Origin: UBA5069 sp964560495
GTDB taxonomy: Bacteria > Chloroflexota > Anaerolineae > Caldilineales > Caldilineaceae
Direction: 5' to 3'
Assembly: GCA_964560495.1 (NCBI GenBank)
Contig: CAZLMM010000001.1
Location: forward strand, 158,578 to 222,577
DNA: 64,000 bases
The notes under the pieces were generated by a model, which worked only from the letters and a program-made list of their open reading frames with translations, had not been told where the DNA came from and did not search any database. The translations under genes and the position numbers were made by a program. Shown piece after piece: positions 32,444 to 42,249 of the stretch; position 1 is the stretch's first letter, and each line of letters begins with the position of its first letter.

Positions 32444-34153
32444 CTACTGAGCCGGCGGCGCGTTCAGGAAAGCGCCAAACAGACCGGTGAAGTAGCTGAA
32501 GTTGCCGTCGCGCCCTACATGCAACGGATGCGACGCATCCCACTGCACGCCGTAAGAGAGCACCACATCATTGGCGTCCAGGGTGGCGCCGTTGTGGAAC
32601 TGGACGCCATCCCGCAGGGTGAACGTCCACTCGGTCAGGTCCTCATTGGCCGCCCAATCGCTCGCCAGCGAGGCGACAACAGCGCCCGTGCGCGGCTCAT
32701 AGGCCAGCAGCGATTGCATCACCTGCTCGCACGCGCGCAGGGTCTCGCCATCTGTCTCGTCGGCGCAGTAGAGGCCGATCGGCTCGGCGTTCTGCATCCA
32801 GACAAAGGCGTCCCGTCCGCCTGGATTCATGAGGGCGAACTGTTCTGCGCCGATATCAGAGGCGTAGGCGCCTTCCACATCGGCCTTGAAGGCTGCGCCG
32901 TTGCCGCCATGCGCGATAGGAATCATGGGCACATGCTGCTTGACCAGCTCGTTGGCCTGGTCGTACCAGGGTTGGCGTTCCTCGGCAGAGGATTTGGTGC
33001 CGCCCTCTTTCAGAGCATCCCAGATATCCTGGAAGCCCTCGCCAAACTGATCCGACGCGCCTGGGCCAAAATGGAAGTCCAGGAAGTTGGTGGCGTCAGG
33101 ATAGTCGGCGCCCCAGCCCAACAGATGGAAGCCGTCGATCTCACCCCGATCTGCTGCATCCAGGAAGGAGCCAGATTCCATGACCACGATCTCCGCCTCG
33201 ACGCCCAGGTCAGCCAGCTGCGCTTGAATATCCTGAGCAACAACGCCGGGATTAGGCAGATAACCGCGCACCACGTCGCGATAGGTGATGGTGGTCTGGA
33301 AGCCAGGCAACACGCCCTCTTCTTCCAAGATCTTCTTGGCCTCGTCCGGGTTGTAATCGTACCAAGTCAGCCCCTCGGTATAGCCAAAGATCGAGGGCGG
33401 CATGAACTGGGTTGCCACGCTGGAACCAGGCGGATAAAAATTGTCGACAAGGCGGTTGCGGTCGATGCCCATGGCAAAGGCCTGGCGCACGCGTTCGTTG
33501 TCGAAGGGCGGATAGGTGTTGTTCATGCCGACATAGAAGATATTGGTGCCGGAGCGTTTCTGCAATTGCAGGTTCGGGTCGCTTTCGATGACATCGAAAT
33601 CATCCGGGCCGGGGTTGTCGATGCCATCCACGGTGCCGGCTTGCAGCTCGACCAGGCGCTGTGCGCTCTCGGCGCTCCAGCGAAAGATGACGGTCGCCGG
33701 GATGGCCGGTTCACCCCAATAGCCATCGAAGCGATTGAAGATCATCTGGTCGCCCCGCCGCCATTCGCCCAACTGATAGGGTCCGGTGCCATTGGGTTTT
33801 TCGATCAGCTCGCCGCCGCCGCCGGTAGCCTCCAGGTAGTCGGCGTCGTTGATGCCGAAGGCCGAAAAGGCAACTTTGGCTGGGAAGGCGACGTCAGGTG
33901 CGCACAGGGTGAACTTCACGGTCTTTTCATCCAGGGCTTCGATTGCCTTGAACTGGCCGCCGTAATCGCAGTTCTCGGCGACAAAACTCATCGGCTCGAA
34001 TGGGCCGGCTTCTGCAGGCGGCGGCTCGGTGGCCGCTGCTTCTGGGGCGGGAGCAGCTCCGCCTGTGGGTGCGGCCGGCGCGCAGGCCGACAAGACCAGC
34101 GCCAGCACGGCGATCAACGCCGCCCATTGCAGCAGTTTGCGTTCATTACGCAT
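32444..34153 (-). CDS. peptide-type substrate-binding lipoprotein, circularly permuted SBP_bac_5
   Basis: The 569-residue lipoprotein (lipobox LVLSAC, residues 19-24) belongs to family 5 binding proteins but in rotated order. After an Ala/Pro/Glu linker it enters mid-domain (IEALDEKTVKFTLCAPD, GTGPYQLGEWRRGDQ), runs through YPPFDNERVRQAFAMGIDR and LLGWGADYPDATNFLDF, and reaches VPMIPIAHGG. Only then, from about residue 452, come the motifs that normally open the protein: GLYCADETDGETLRACEQV, SLLAYEP, LTEWTFTLRDGVQFHNG. The ATG at 34153 has AAAGGAGG upstream. Promoter at 34315-34343. The ligand is unknown; peptides or opines are usual. Confidence 0.85.
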   Translation of the reverse strand: MRNERKLLQWAALIAVLALVLSACAPAAPTGGAAPAPEAAATEPPPAEAGPFEPMSFVAENCDYGGQFKAIEALDEKTVKFTLCAPDVAFPAKVAFSAFGINDADYLEATGGGGELIEKPNGTGPYQLGEWRRGDQMIFNRFDGYWGEPAIPATVIFRWSAESAQRLVELQAGTVDGIDNPGPDDFDVIESDPNLQLQKRSGTNIFYVGMNNTYPPFDNERVRQAFAMGIDRNRLVDNFYPPGSSVATQFMPPSIFGYTEGLTWYDYNPDEAKKILEEEGVLPGFQTTITYRDVVRGYLPNPGVVAQDIQAQLADLGVEAEIVVMESGSFLDAADRGEIDGFHLLGWGADYPDATNFLDFHFGPGASDQFGEGFQDIWDALKEGGTKSSAEERQPWYDQANELVKQHVPMIPIAHGGNGAAFKADVEGAYASDIGAEQFALMNPGGRDAFVWMQNAEPIGLYCADETDGETLRACEQVMQSLLAYEPRTGAVVASLASDWAANEDLTEWTFTLRDGVQFHNGATLDANDVVLSYGVQWDASHPLHVGRDGNFSYFTGLFGAFLNAPPAQ

Positions 34154-34190
34154 TTGTGTGCCTCCTTTAAGGCGTCCAGGTGTCAGATGT

Positions 34191-34223
34191 TGAATGGATA
34201 GTGAATGGATAGTGAATGGATAG
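34191..34223. repeat. three exact tandem copies of TGAATGGATAG
   Basis: Units at 34191-34201, 34202-34212 and 34213-34223 lie in the 5' untranslated region of the binding-protein gene, between its promoter and start codon. A similar TGAATGG run is at about 35819-35838. Confidence 0.75.
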
Positions 34224-34314
34224 ATGAAATGTGGATCAAGACCGACCTTGGCGAACTTGCACTTGGCGAAGTGAGCATTGCCAAACAGACCAAAACGGAA
34301 CGGACGGTGAATTG

Positions 34315-34343
34315 AGTATAGCACCCTCAACAGAAACGGTCAA
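34315..34343 (-). promoter_or_regulatory. sigma70-type promoter of the Dpp-like operon
   Basis: On the minus strand TTGACC, 17 bases and TATACT stand about 160 bases upstream of the binding-protein start. Both hexamers and the spacing are near consensus. Confidence 0.75.
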
Positions 34344-34373
34344 AGCAAACCCAACCATAGAGCGTTCTCCCGT

Positions 34374-35435
34374 TCATCTTGTCATCCTGTCAATCCTGCG
34401 ATCCTGTCTTTGCACAAACGCACACAGCCACTCCACCAGGTCCTCTATGTCGCCAAGATGCCCGGTCTCGAAGGGTGTGTGGGTGTAGCGCGCCGGGAAG
34501 GCGACGAGCGCGCTGGGGATATCGGCGCGCATGAATTCAGCGCCGTCGCTGCCAAAGGAGCCGAAAACTGCGTGTTGGATACGAATCCCCGCGTCGCGCG
34601 CTGTCTCTTCCAGCGCCTGCGTCAGGCGATAGTCGTAATGTACGAGAGCATCCTTGTGCACCAGGATAGGACCGCCGCCCAGGTAGGTCGGCATGGTGCG
34701 CATGGCAACGCCCGGAATATCGCCGGCCATGCCGATTTCCACCGCGATGGCCGCGTCGAATTCCTCATGCGCCGTCGCTGCGGCCGCGCCCACCAGCCCG
34801 ATCTCCTCCTGCACGGTGCAGGCCAGAGTGAGCTGCCAACGCAAGTCGTCAACTGGCGTGCGGCGCAGCACTTCGGTCAACACAGCAATGGGCGCCCGGT
34901 CATCCAACGCTTTTCCCACCACGTGCTGACCGTAGCGTTCGGTCGTCACATCCCAAATGACGCGCGTTCCTGGCGTCACACCGCGCGCCAGGAGCTGCTC
35001 ACGGCTCAGGCCCGTATCCACCCAGAAGTCATCCCAGGTCAGCTCGGCCGGTTCGGGCAGAGCAAGGGTCGCCAGGTGGCCTGTGGTCGTCCCGATGTAG
35101 CCAGGGATGACCCCTGAACGGGCCAGCACTTTGACCCGCTGGCCGATGGTGAAGCTGTTGCGCAACCCTGCGCTGCGCGTCCACGCCTGGCCGCCGGCCA
35201 ACCACAGAAAGCCCAGGGGGTCGATCCCCCGCACCAGAAAACAGAGTTCATCGGCGTGAGCGGCCAACAAGAGCTTGGGGCCTTGCTGGCCGACACGCGC
35301 CAGCACATTGCCTATGCGCGTGCGCGTGACGGTTGCGCCAGCCGCCGACCATAGCTCGGCGGCGCGGTCGAGTACGGCGCTTTCTTGCCCCACGGGTGCG
35401 ACAAGCTCGGTCAGTTCCTTGATCAACTCAAACAT
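34374..35435 (-). CDS. M42-family aminopeptidase/glutamyl aminopeptidase-like
   Basis: This 353-residue dinuclear metalloenzyme shows all expected ligands: LLAAHADELCF, KALDDRAPIAVL, CTVQEEIGLVGAA, AIAVEIGMAGDIPG and ARYTHTPFETGH. M42 peptidases remove N-terminal residues from peptides as large tetrahedral assemblies. The ATG at 35435 starts the family-typical MFELIKELTELVAPVGQE; it overlaps the XdhC-like gene by 13 bases. The last ten residues (QDRRIDRMTR) are read from a CATCCTGTCAATCCTG repeat, so the tail is repeat-derived. Proximity to a peptide importer fits peptide use. Confidence 0.87.
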   Translation of the reverse strand: MFELIKELTELVAPVGQESAVLDRAAELWSAAGATVTRTRIGNVLARVGQQGPKLLLAAHADELCFLVRGIDPLGFLWLAGGQAWTRSAGLRNSFTIGQRVKVLARSGVIPGYIGTTTGHLATLALPEPAELTWDDFWVDTGLSREQLLARGVTPGTRVIWDVTTERYGQHVVGKALDDRAPIAVLTEVLRRTPVDDLRWQLTLACTVQEEIGLVGAAAATAHEEFDAAIAVEIGMAGDIPGVAMRTMPTYLGGGPILVHKDALVHYDYRLTQALEETARDAGIRIQHAVFGSFGSDGAEFMRADIPSALVAFPARYTHTPFETGHLGDIEDLVEWLCAFVQRQDRRIDRMTR

Positions 35436-35794
35436 GGCTCGGCTCCATTGAATAACGGGCTTACTGATTGCAACTCCTCCCCTGGCCGCCAGCGTTCGAT
35501 GAACACATCGAAGACGCCGCCGCACACGCCCGGGCTTTCCATGCTGATGGGGTCGGTCAGGTCGACGCGCACCATACGCGGGATGCCGTCCTGCATCACG
35601 TCCAGGCCGGCGCGGATCACGTCCGCTTCACCGCAGCCGCCGCCCACCGTGCCCACATGCCGCCCAAGCGGATGGATGATCATCTTGGCGCCAATCTCAC
35701 GTGGGGTGGAGCCTTTCACGTTGACGATGGTGGCGACGGCCACGGTCAGCCCGTCATCGAGGCAACTTTGCAGGTGGTGGTAGAAAGTCTTCAT
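35423..35794 (-). CDS. XdhC/CoxI-family protein (single domain)
   Basis: The 123-residue product is the N-terminal XdhC_CoxI domain only: LTVAVATIVNVKGSTPREIG, GRHVGTVGGGCGEADV and GVCGGVFDVFIERW. XdhC proteins bind molybdenum cofactor and load it into xanthine dehydrogenase-type enzymes; the usual C-terminal Rossmann domain is absent. In several bacteria short CoxI-like forms exist as separate genes. No molybdenum hydroxylase is in the window, though modAB lies about 6.5 kb away. The start at 35794 is chosen over 35863 because the extra residues derive from repeats. Confidence 0.75.
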   Translation of the reverse strand: MKTFYHHLQSCLDDGLTVAVATIVNVKGSTPREIGAKMIIHPLGRHVGTVGGGCGEADVIRAGLDVMQDGIPRMVRVDLTDPISMESPGVCGGVFDVFIERWRPGEELQSVSPLFNGAEPCLS

Positions 35795-35863
35795 GGAGAA
35801 TTGTAAATCGCAAATAGTGAATGGTGAATGGTGAATGGCTATTTCGCGGGGGCGTCGTCTCAT

Positions 35864-35950
35864 CGTAGGTCACGCTTGCAGCGCGACACTCTCCTGCCAG
35901 CCCCGTAGGTCACGCTTGCAGCGTGACAATCTCCTGCTTGCAACGTGACA
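35864..35950. repeat. tandem CGTAGGTCACGCTTGCAGCG units
   Basis: Full units at 35864-35888 and 35904-35928 and a partial one at 35936-35950 lie between the XdhC-like and PyrK-like genes. Each can form a small hairpin (GTCACGCT-TGC-AGCGTGAC). They belong to the same family as 23349-23412. Confidence 0.7.
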
Positions 35951-35959
35951 ATTTCTCCC

Positions 35960-36715
35960 TCACGGTTGCCAGCGCAACACCGGCCCGTCGAGACACAACA
36001 CCTTGCCGTCGTGTTCACACGAGCCGCACAGCCCAATCGCACAACGCATATAGGCTTCCCAACTGAGCTGGCAGGGGAGGGCGAAGCGCTTCGCCGCCGC
36101 CGCCAACGCCGACAACATGCCGTGCGGCCCGCAGCCATAGATGGCGTCCACCTCACCGGCCTCGATCAATGGCAGCAACGCATCGGTCACTCGACCGGAC
36201 AAACCATGCGAGCCATCCTCTGTGGTGCACAGGGTGCGATAGGAGGTGACGCCTTGCATGGACTGCAACGACTCAAACCGGGCCAGGTAAAGCAGATCAT
36301 CTGCTGTGGCCGCGCCGATGATGGTCGTGACAGACGAGGTCGCGCCGTCCAAACTGGCTGCCAGCCAGTAGAGCGGCGCCACGCCATAGCCGCCGCCGAT
36401 GAGGGCAGGCCGGCTGCGACGCGACGGCGGCTCGAAGCCAGTCCCGAAGGGCCCGCGCAGCCAGACGCGGTCGCCCACGCGCTTTTCGTGGAGAAGACGG
36501 GTGAAGGGTCCCACACTGGCGACCATCAAAGCAACTGGGTCGGCGCTCACCAACGAAAACGGCTTTTCATCGAACGCGGGCAGCCAGAGCATGACAAACT
36601 GTCCGGGGACAGCCTCCGCTGCAACGTCGAGCACAAATGTCTTTGTTCGATAGTTCTCTTGCCGAATCTCGACGATGCGCGCAGCCGTCGGAAGAATGAA
36701 GCGTCGCGTCTGCAT
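35960..36715 (-). CDS. PyrK-like ferredoxin reductase subunit (dihydroorotate dehydrogenase electron transfer type)
   Basis: The 251-residue protein has a FAD-binding barrel (GQFVMLWLPAFDEKPFSLVS), an NAD-binding half (ALIGGGYGVAPLYWL, IYGCGPHGMLSAL) and a C-terminal [2Fe-2S] motif with cysteines in YMRCAIGLCGSCEHDG and VLCLDGP. This is the PyrK layout, which passes electrons from dihydroorotate dehydrogenase PyrDB to NAD. No pyrD is adjacent; a divergent PyrD-like gene lies at 55051. It starts at ATG 36715, overlapping the methyltransferase stop by one base (TGATG). Confidence 0.85.
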   Translation of the reverse strand: MQTRRFILPTAARIVEIRQENYRTKTFVLDVAAEAVPGQFVMLWLPAFDEKPFSLVSADPVALMVASVGPFTRLLHEKRVGDRVWLRGPFGTGFEPPSRRSRPALIGGGYGVAPLYWLAASLDGATSSVTTIIGAATADDLLYLARFESLQSMQGVTSYRTLCTTEDGSHGLSGRVTDALLPLIEAGEVDAIYGCGPHGMLSALAAAAKRFALPCQLSWEAYMRCAIGLCGSCEHDGKVLCLDGPVLRWQP

Positions 36716-37476
36716 CACTCTGCGCCCATGTTCATCGCAACGAAGATAATGGACTGGGGAATGTTGCGCAAGGTAGCCAGTGCGCTGTCATCTGGCCAGA
36801 CCGCGTCGAGCATTTCAGCGGTTGGTTGCGGCTCCAACAACCGGCGCAGCGCGAACCCCGCCTCCGCCAGCATCGCCACCCACTCCGAAATCGAGCGATG
36901 ATAGGTGCGCATGGCCGAACCTGCATCGCCCCAAAACCATTGGAGGGGTGTGGGGTCGAAATAGCTGCGAGCAGGATAGGGTGCAAGATCGCTGTCCAAT
37001 GCGTCCCAAAAGCAGTTGCGGAACGGGTGATCCAGGCTAAAAACCAGAAGACCGCCTGGACGCAACACCCGAGCGATCTCGCGCAGGCAGCGCAACGGAT
37101 CGGCGCAGTATTGAATCGCGTAGACGCTGAGAACGATGTCCCAGGCTTCCGAGGCGAAAGACGTCAAATCCTCCATCATCCCTTGGACAAATGTCGCCGG
37201 CACGCCCTCTTTTTGCGCAAGGTTGCGGGCGAACTGCAACTGAACATCGCTCACGTCAAGCCCGGTCGCCAGCGCACCCTGCCGGGTCAAGGCAATGACG
37301 CACTGTCCTCCGCCGCAGCCCAGATCCAGAATGCGCTTCCCGGCCACGTCACCCAGCAGGCGCAGCTCATCTTCCCAGGGGGACCACGGGCCATAGTCCA
37401 CGTCGCGCGTGGCGGTTACCCGCCCGGTTTGATAGCCGGCGCTCGCCTGATTCCACGCGGTTCGCACGTCAGTCAT
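36715..37476 (-). CDS. class I SAM-dependent methyltransferase
   Basis: The 253-residue enzyme has motif I ILDLGCGGGQCVIAL (about residues 49-63), the acidic strand end ATGLDVSDVQLQFA, motif post-I/II WDIVLSVYAIQYCADP and RVLRPGGLLVFSLDHPF. It is of the Methyltransf_11/25 type acting on small molecules; the substrate is unknown. Its stop overlaps the PyrK-like start, and the GNAT gene is 10 bases upstream, so the three form one minus-strand unit. Confidence 0.82.
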   Translation of the reverse strand: MTDVRTAWNQASAGYQTGRVTATRDVDYGPWSPWEDELRLLGDVAGKRILDLGCGGGQCVIALTRQGALATGLDVSDVQLQFARNLAQKEGVPATFVQGMMEDLTSFASEAWDIVLSVYAIQYCADPLRCLREIARVLRPGGLLVFSLDHPFRNCFWDALDSDLAPYPARSYFDPTPLQWFWGDAGSAMRTYHRSISEWVAMLAEAGFALRRLLEPQPTAEMLDAVWPDDSALATLRNIPQSIIFVAMNMGAE

Positions 37477-37486
37477 AGGACTCCCG

Positions 37487-38293
37487 TCACAGGCTCACAG
37501 TCGCACGCGTATAAGCCAAGGAGAAACCGAAACGCTCTATGTTGCGCTGCGAGGCGCTGTTGGGAGCGGTGTGAACAAGCATCAGGTCGCATCCCGCGGC
37601 GCGAGCAGCCGCGAAACGGGCCGTAAGCAAGGCTGTCTGCGCCCCCATACGACGAAAGGCAGGATGTATGCTGGTGGAAAAGCAAATGCCCACCCCGTCG
37701 TGAATCGCCAGCGCGCCTCCGCCGATGGATTGGCCGCCGCTCCAGGCCAAAAAGCAGCGCGTATTGGGCTTGAACGCATTGGGCAGCGCCACATCGGTGG
37801 AGACGCTGTCGAGCGTCGCCGCGCCTTCAAACGCATAGGACACAACCCGCGCCCACAGCTCCCGCTCCTTGCCCAGGGCCTCTGCCACAACCACCTTCCC
37901 GGCGCTCAACGCTGGCAGGACAGAGTCCGCAAGGGATTGCACCCACACGTGTTTGAACGAAGCGAGGCGATAGCCGCGTCTGCGCACCCCTGCGATGAGC
38001 GATGGCTCGGCCAGGGGGCACACATGCACCGTCGGCGCAACGCCGCGGCGCGCAAGAAACTCTTCTGCGCTCACAAGCATCTCATCATCTACGGGCGCGC
38101 CCATCCCCAGGCCAAAGACCCCGACGATGGGCGAAGTCAGGCCGGCAAAAAGGGCGACCCCATCGCCTACTGGCTCCAGATCGCTGGCGCTGGCCGGATG
38201 GCTTGTCTGTCTGGCACGGACATACTCGGCGTTGCTGGCGACGTCTGCCCTCTCCAAGCGTTGCGCCAAGTGTCGATCCAGATGAGAGATCAT
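37487..38293 (-). CDS. GNAT-family N-acetyltransferase
   Basis: The 268-residue protein has the acetyl-CoA-binding pattern ICFSTSIHPAFRRMGAQTAL (beta4-alpha3 loop RRMGAQ) and the GNAT end ASQRNIERFGFSLAYTR. The N-terminal half is a degenerate second GNAT-like unit. Substrate unknown. First gene of the unit with the methyltransferase and the PyrK-like protein; transcribed divergently from the P1 peptidase gene, 214 bases away. Confidence 0.75.
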   Translation of the reverse strand: MISHLDRHLAQRLERADVASNAEYVRARQTSHPASASDLEPVGDGVALFAGLTSPIVGVFGLGMGAPVDDEMLVSAEEFLARRGVAPTVHVCPLAEPSLIAGVRRRGYRLASFKHVWVQSLADSVLPALSAGKVVVAEALGKERELWARVVSYAFEGAATLDSVSTDVALPNAFKPNTRCFLAWSGGQSIGGGALAIHDGVGICFSTSIHPAFRRMGAQTALLTARFAAARAAGCDLMLVHTAPNSASQRNIERFGFSLAYTRATVSL

Positions 38294-38507
38294 GACTGCG
38301 TTCCCCGCGCTCAGCGTTGTGGCCGGTTGCCCCTTGCGGCCATTCTACGCCCGCTTGGGACGCGCTGCAAACTGACCGGCGCCTTGCGGATGCGTCCCGA
38401 ATGATTTGGGTGTGTATACTTCTGATTTTCCCATCGGGTTGCGCATCCGGTATGATACGGGTATCAGCAAACTGCCCACCGCTCGTTACGCTCTACGGAG
38501 GCGAAAC

Positions 38508-39596
38508 ATGGCACGGATTCGATTGCGCGACCTGGGCGTCACCATAGGCGAGATGCCGACAGGAAGTTTCAGCGCCATCACCGATGTCGCGGGTGTGCGC
38601 GTCGGTCATACGACCCTGGTCTATGACCACCCTCGCATCGCACGCACAGGCGTCACGGTCATCGTCCCGCCAGGCGCAGACGACGGGCTGACCTGCTGCG
38701 CTGGCTACCATCGGCTCAATGGCAACGGCGAGATGACCGGCTTGCTGTGGGTGGAGGAGGCTGGCGCGCTGGATATGCCCCTTGCCATCACCAACACGCA
38801 TCAAGTGGGTCTGGTGCGCGACGCCCTCATCGAGTATGTGGTGACGCGCCAGCAGGCTGAGAGTTGGATGCTGCCCATCGTGGCCGAAACCTACGACGGC
38901 ACGCTCAACGACATCAGCGGCTTCCATGTGACCAAAGAACATGTTTTCGCCGCGCTCGACGCGGCCGTATCCGGGCCCGTGGCGGAAGGAAACGTGGGGA
39001 GCGGGACAGGGATGATCTGCCACGAATTCAAAGGCGGCATCGGCACATCCTCGCGGCGAGTGCAGACGCAAGTGGGCGAATTCATCGTGGGCGTGCTGGT
39101 GCAGGCCAATTACGGTCGTCGGGAAGACTTGCGGCTCAACGGCGTTTCGATTGGCGAGGCCATCGGGGTGGAACGTTTTCCGTCGCCGTGGCGACCAGCG
39201 GCCAGCGCCGGCTCCATCATCATTATCGTCGCCACCGACGCGCCGCTCCTCCCTGACCAATGTCGCCGGCTGGCGCAACGCGCCGGGCTAGGCTTGGCGC
39301 GCGTTGGCGGTTTCGGTCACAACGGCAGCGGCGACATCTTTTTGGCTTTTGCCTCGGGCAATCTGCTGCCCAAACGCCCCAACACACTCGTTGAGATGCG
39401 CATGGTTCCGCACCACGCCATGGACCCGCTCTTCCGGGCGACGGTGGAATCGACCGAGGAAGCCATTTGGAATGCGCTCCTCGCGGCGGAGACCATGACG
39501 GGCTTTCTGGGGCGCACAGCTTATGCGGTTCCTGTGGATGAGGTCGCGCGGCTGGTTGGAAAGTCATCGTCCATCATTTCATCGCATGAATCGTAG
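38508..39596 (+). CDS. P1 (S58) family self-processing aminopeptidase, DmpA/BapA-like
   Basis: The 362-residue precursor starts at ATG 38508 after GGAGG. Family marks are ITDVAGVRVGHTTL, NVGSGTGMICHEFKGGIGTS and SAGSIIIIVATDAPLLP. In DmpA the chain cleaves itself at a Gly-Ser bond, freeing a Ser nucleophile; here this is Gly235-Ser236. Known relatives are L-aminopeptidase D-esterases or beta-peptidyl aminopeptidases. It precedes purB by 43 bases without obvious functional link. Confidence 0.88.
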   Translation: MARIRLRDLGVTIGEMPTGSFSAITDVAGVRVGHTTLVYDHPRIARTGVTVIVPPGADDGLTCCAGYHRLNGNGEMTGLLWVEEAGALDMPLAITNTHQVGLVRDALIEYVVTRQQAESWMLPIVAETYDGTLNDISGFHVTKEHVFAALDAAVSGPVAEGNVGSGTGMICHEFKGGIGTSSRRVQTQVGEFIVGVLVQANYGRREDLRLNGVSIGEAIGVERFPSPWRPAASAGSIIIIVATDAPLLPDQCRRLAQRAGLGLARVGGFGHNGSGDIFLAFASGNLLPKRPNTLVEMRMVPHHAMDPLFRATVESTEEAIWNALLAAETMTGFLGRTAYAVPVDEVARLVGKSSSIISSHES

Positions 39597-39639
39597 TACG
39601 AGTGCGGAATCATAGCCCAAATTTTCGTCGCACGAATCA

Positions 39640-41075
39640 TTGTCCGAGGGTAAATTGCAATCCATCCCTGTCAGTTTTGACCACGAGACCTATCTTTCAC
39701 CGCTCACCTGGCGTTATGGCAGCACAGAGATGCGCCGGGTGTGGAGCGAAACTGAAAAACGTCGCCTCCTTCGCCGCGTCTGGGTCGCCCTGGCCGAGGC
39801 TCAGTGCGAAGCGGGCCTGGTGCGCCCAGACCAGGTCGCTGAATTGGTTGCCCATCAGGACGACATCGACATTGCGCGCGCCGAAGCCATCGAACGCGAA
39901 ATTCGCCACGACCTGATGGCGGAGATCAAGACCTTTGCCGAGCAATGCCCCAGCGCTGGGTCGATCATCCACCTGGGCGCGACAAGCATGGATGTCCTGG
40001 ACAACGTGGATGCTCTGCGACTCATCAGCGCGCTGAAGCTGATCCTGCGCGGGCTGGAGCGGCTCCTGGCTTCCCTGGCCGACCGCATAGAGGTAGAGGC
40101 GCGCACGCCGGCCATTGCCTTCACCCACATCCAACCAGCGGAGCCAACCACAGTGGGCTATCGCCTGGCCCAGTATGGACAGGACTTGCTCGAAGACCTT
40201 CACGAGCTGCGCCGCATGCGGGCCGACGTTCGCGGCAAAGGGCTGAAGGGCGCCGTGGGCACCAGCGCCAGCTACAGCGATCTGCTGGCCGAAACGAGCT
40301 GGACACCGGCCCGGCTGGAAGCGCGGGTGATGGAAAAACTGGGATTGCAAGCCTTCCCGGTCGCCACCCAAACCTATCCGCGCAAGCAAGATTGGCTGGT
40401 GGTCAATGGCCTGGCCGGATTGTGCGCCAGTCTGCACAAATTCGCCCTTGATCTACGTATTCTGCAAAGCCCGCCCTTTGGCGAATGGAGCGAGCCTTTT
40501 GGCGAAAAGCAGGTAGGATCGAGCGCGATGCCCTTCAAACGCAACCCCATCACCGCCGAAAACATCGACAGCCTGACGCGGCTTGTTGCGGCCCTGCCGC
40601 GCGTCGCCTGGGACAATGCAGCCTGGAGCATGCTGGAGCGCACCTTGGACGATTCGGCCAATCGGCGCATCTTTCTGCCCGAAGCCTTTCTGCTCACAGA
40701 TGAAGCGCTAACCCGCGCTTGCGACTTGGCCGCCGGCCTGCGCATCTGGCCGGGGCCGACCGCACGCAATCTGCACGAGTACGGCGTCTTCGCCGCGACG
40801 GAGCGGCTGCTCATGGCGTGCGTCAAAGCCGGCGGCGACCGCCAGGAGCTGCACGAGATCATCCGCAGTCACAGCCTGTCAGCCTGGGCTGCGGTGCAGG
40901 CGGGTCAGCTCAATCCACTCCCTGGCTTGCTCATGAGCGACCCGGCCATTACCCGCTGGACCCCTGCCGAAGCCATCCCTGGCCTGCTGGATGCATCGCA
41001 TCATGTGGGCGACGCGCCCGAGCGCGCGCAGCAGATGGCGGCAACGATTCGCCGCAGTCTGGAGGCGCAAGAGTG

Positions 41076-41076
<1 letters not shown>
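39640..41076 (+). CDS. purB: adenylosuccinate lyase
   Basis: The 478-residue enzyme has the fumarase/aspartase signature GSSAMPFKRNP with the catalytic Ser loop, and SIIHLGATSMDVLDN and FTHIQPAEPTTVGYR holding the active-site His residues. It splits SAICAR and adenylosuccinate, releasing fumarate in purine synthesis. The start is TTG at 39640; another TTG at 39655 has GAGG at better spacing. rlmM-like follows with a TGATG overlap. Confidence 0.9.
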
Positions 41077-42203
<1,127 letters not shown>

Positions 42204-42249
42204 CCTGTCGCTTTGCCGCATCTCCCTACTTCCAGGTATAGTACCTGAC

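Noticed and set aside
32519..34201. 560-codon open frame antisense to the peptide-binding lipoprotein
   Set aside because: It has no recognisable domain, and its composition is that of a reverse complement of a GC-rich gene. The opposite strand carries a clear lipoprotein with promoter and RBS.
34191..34223. Possible CRISPR-like array
   Set aside because: Three contiguous 11-bp units without spacers; a simple tandem repeat.
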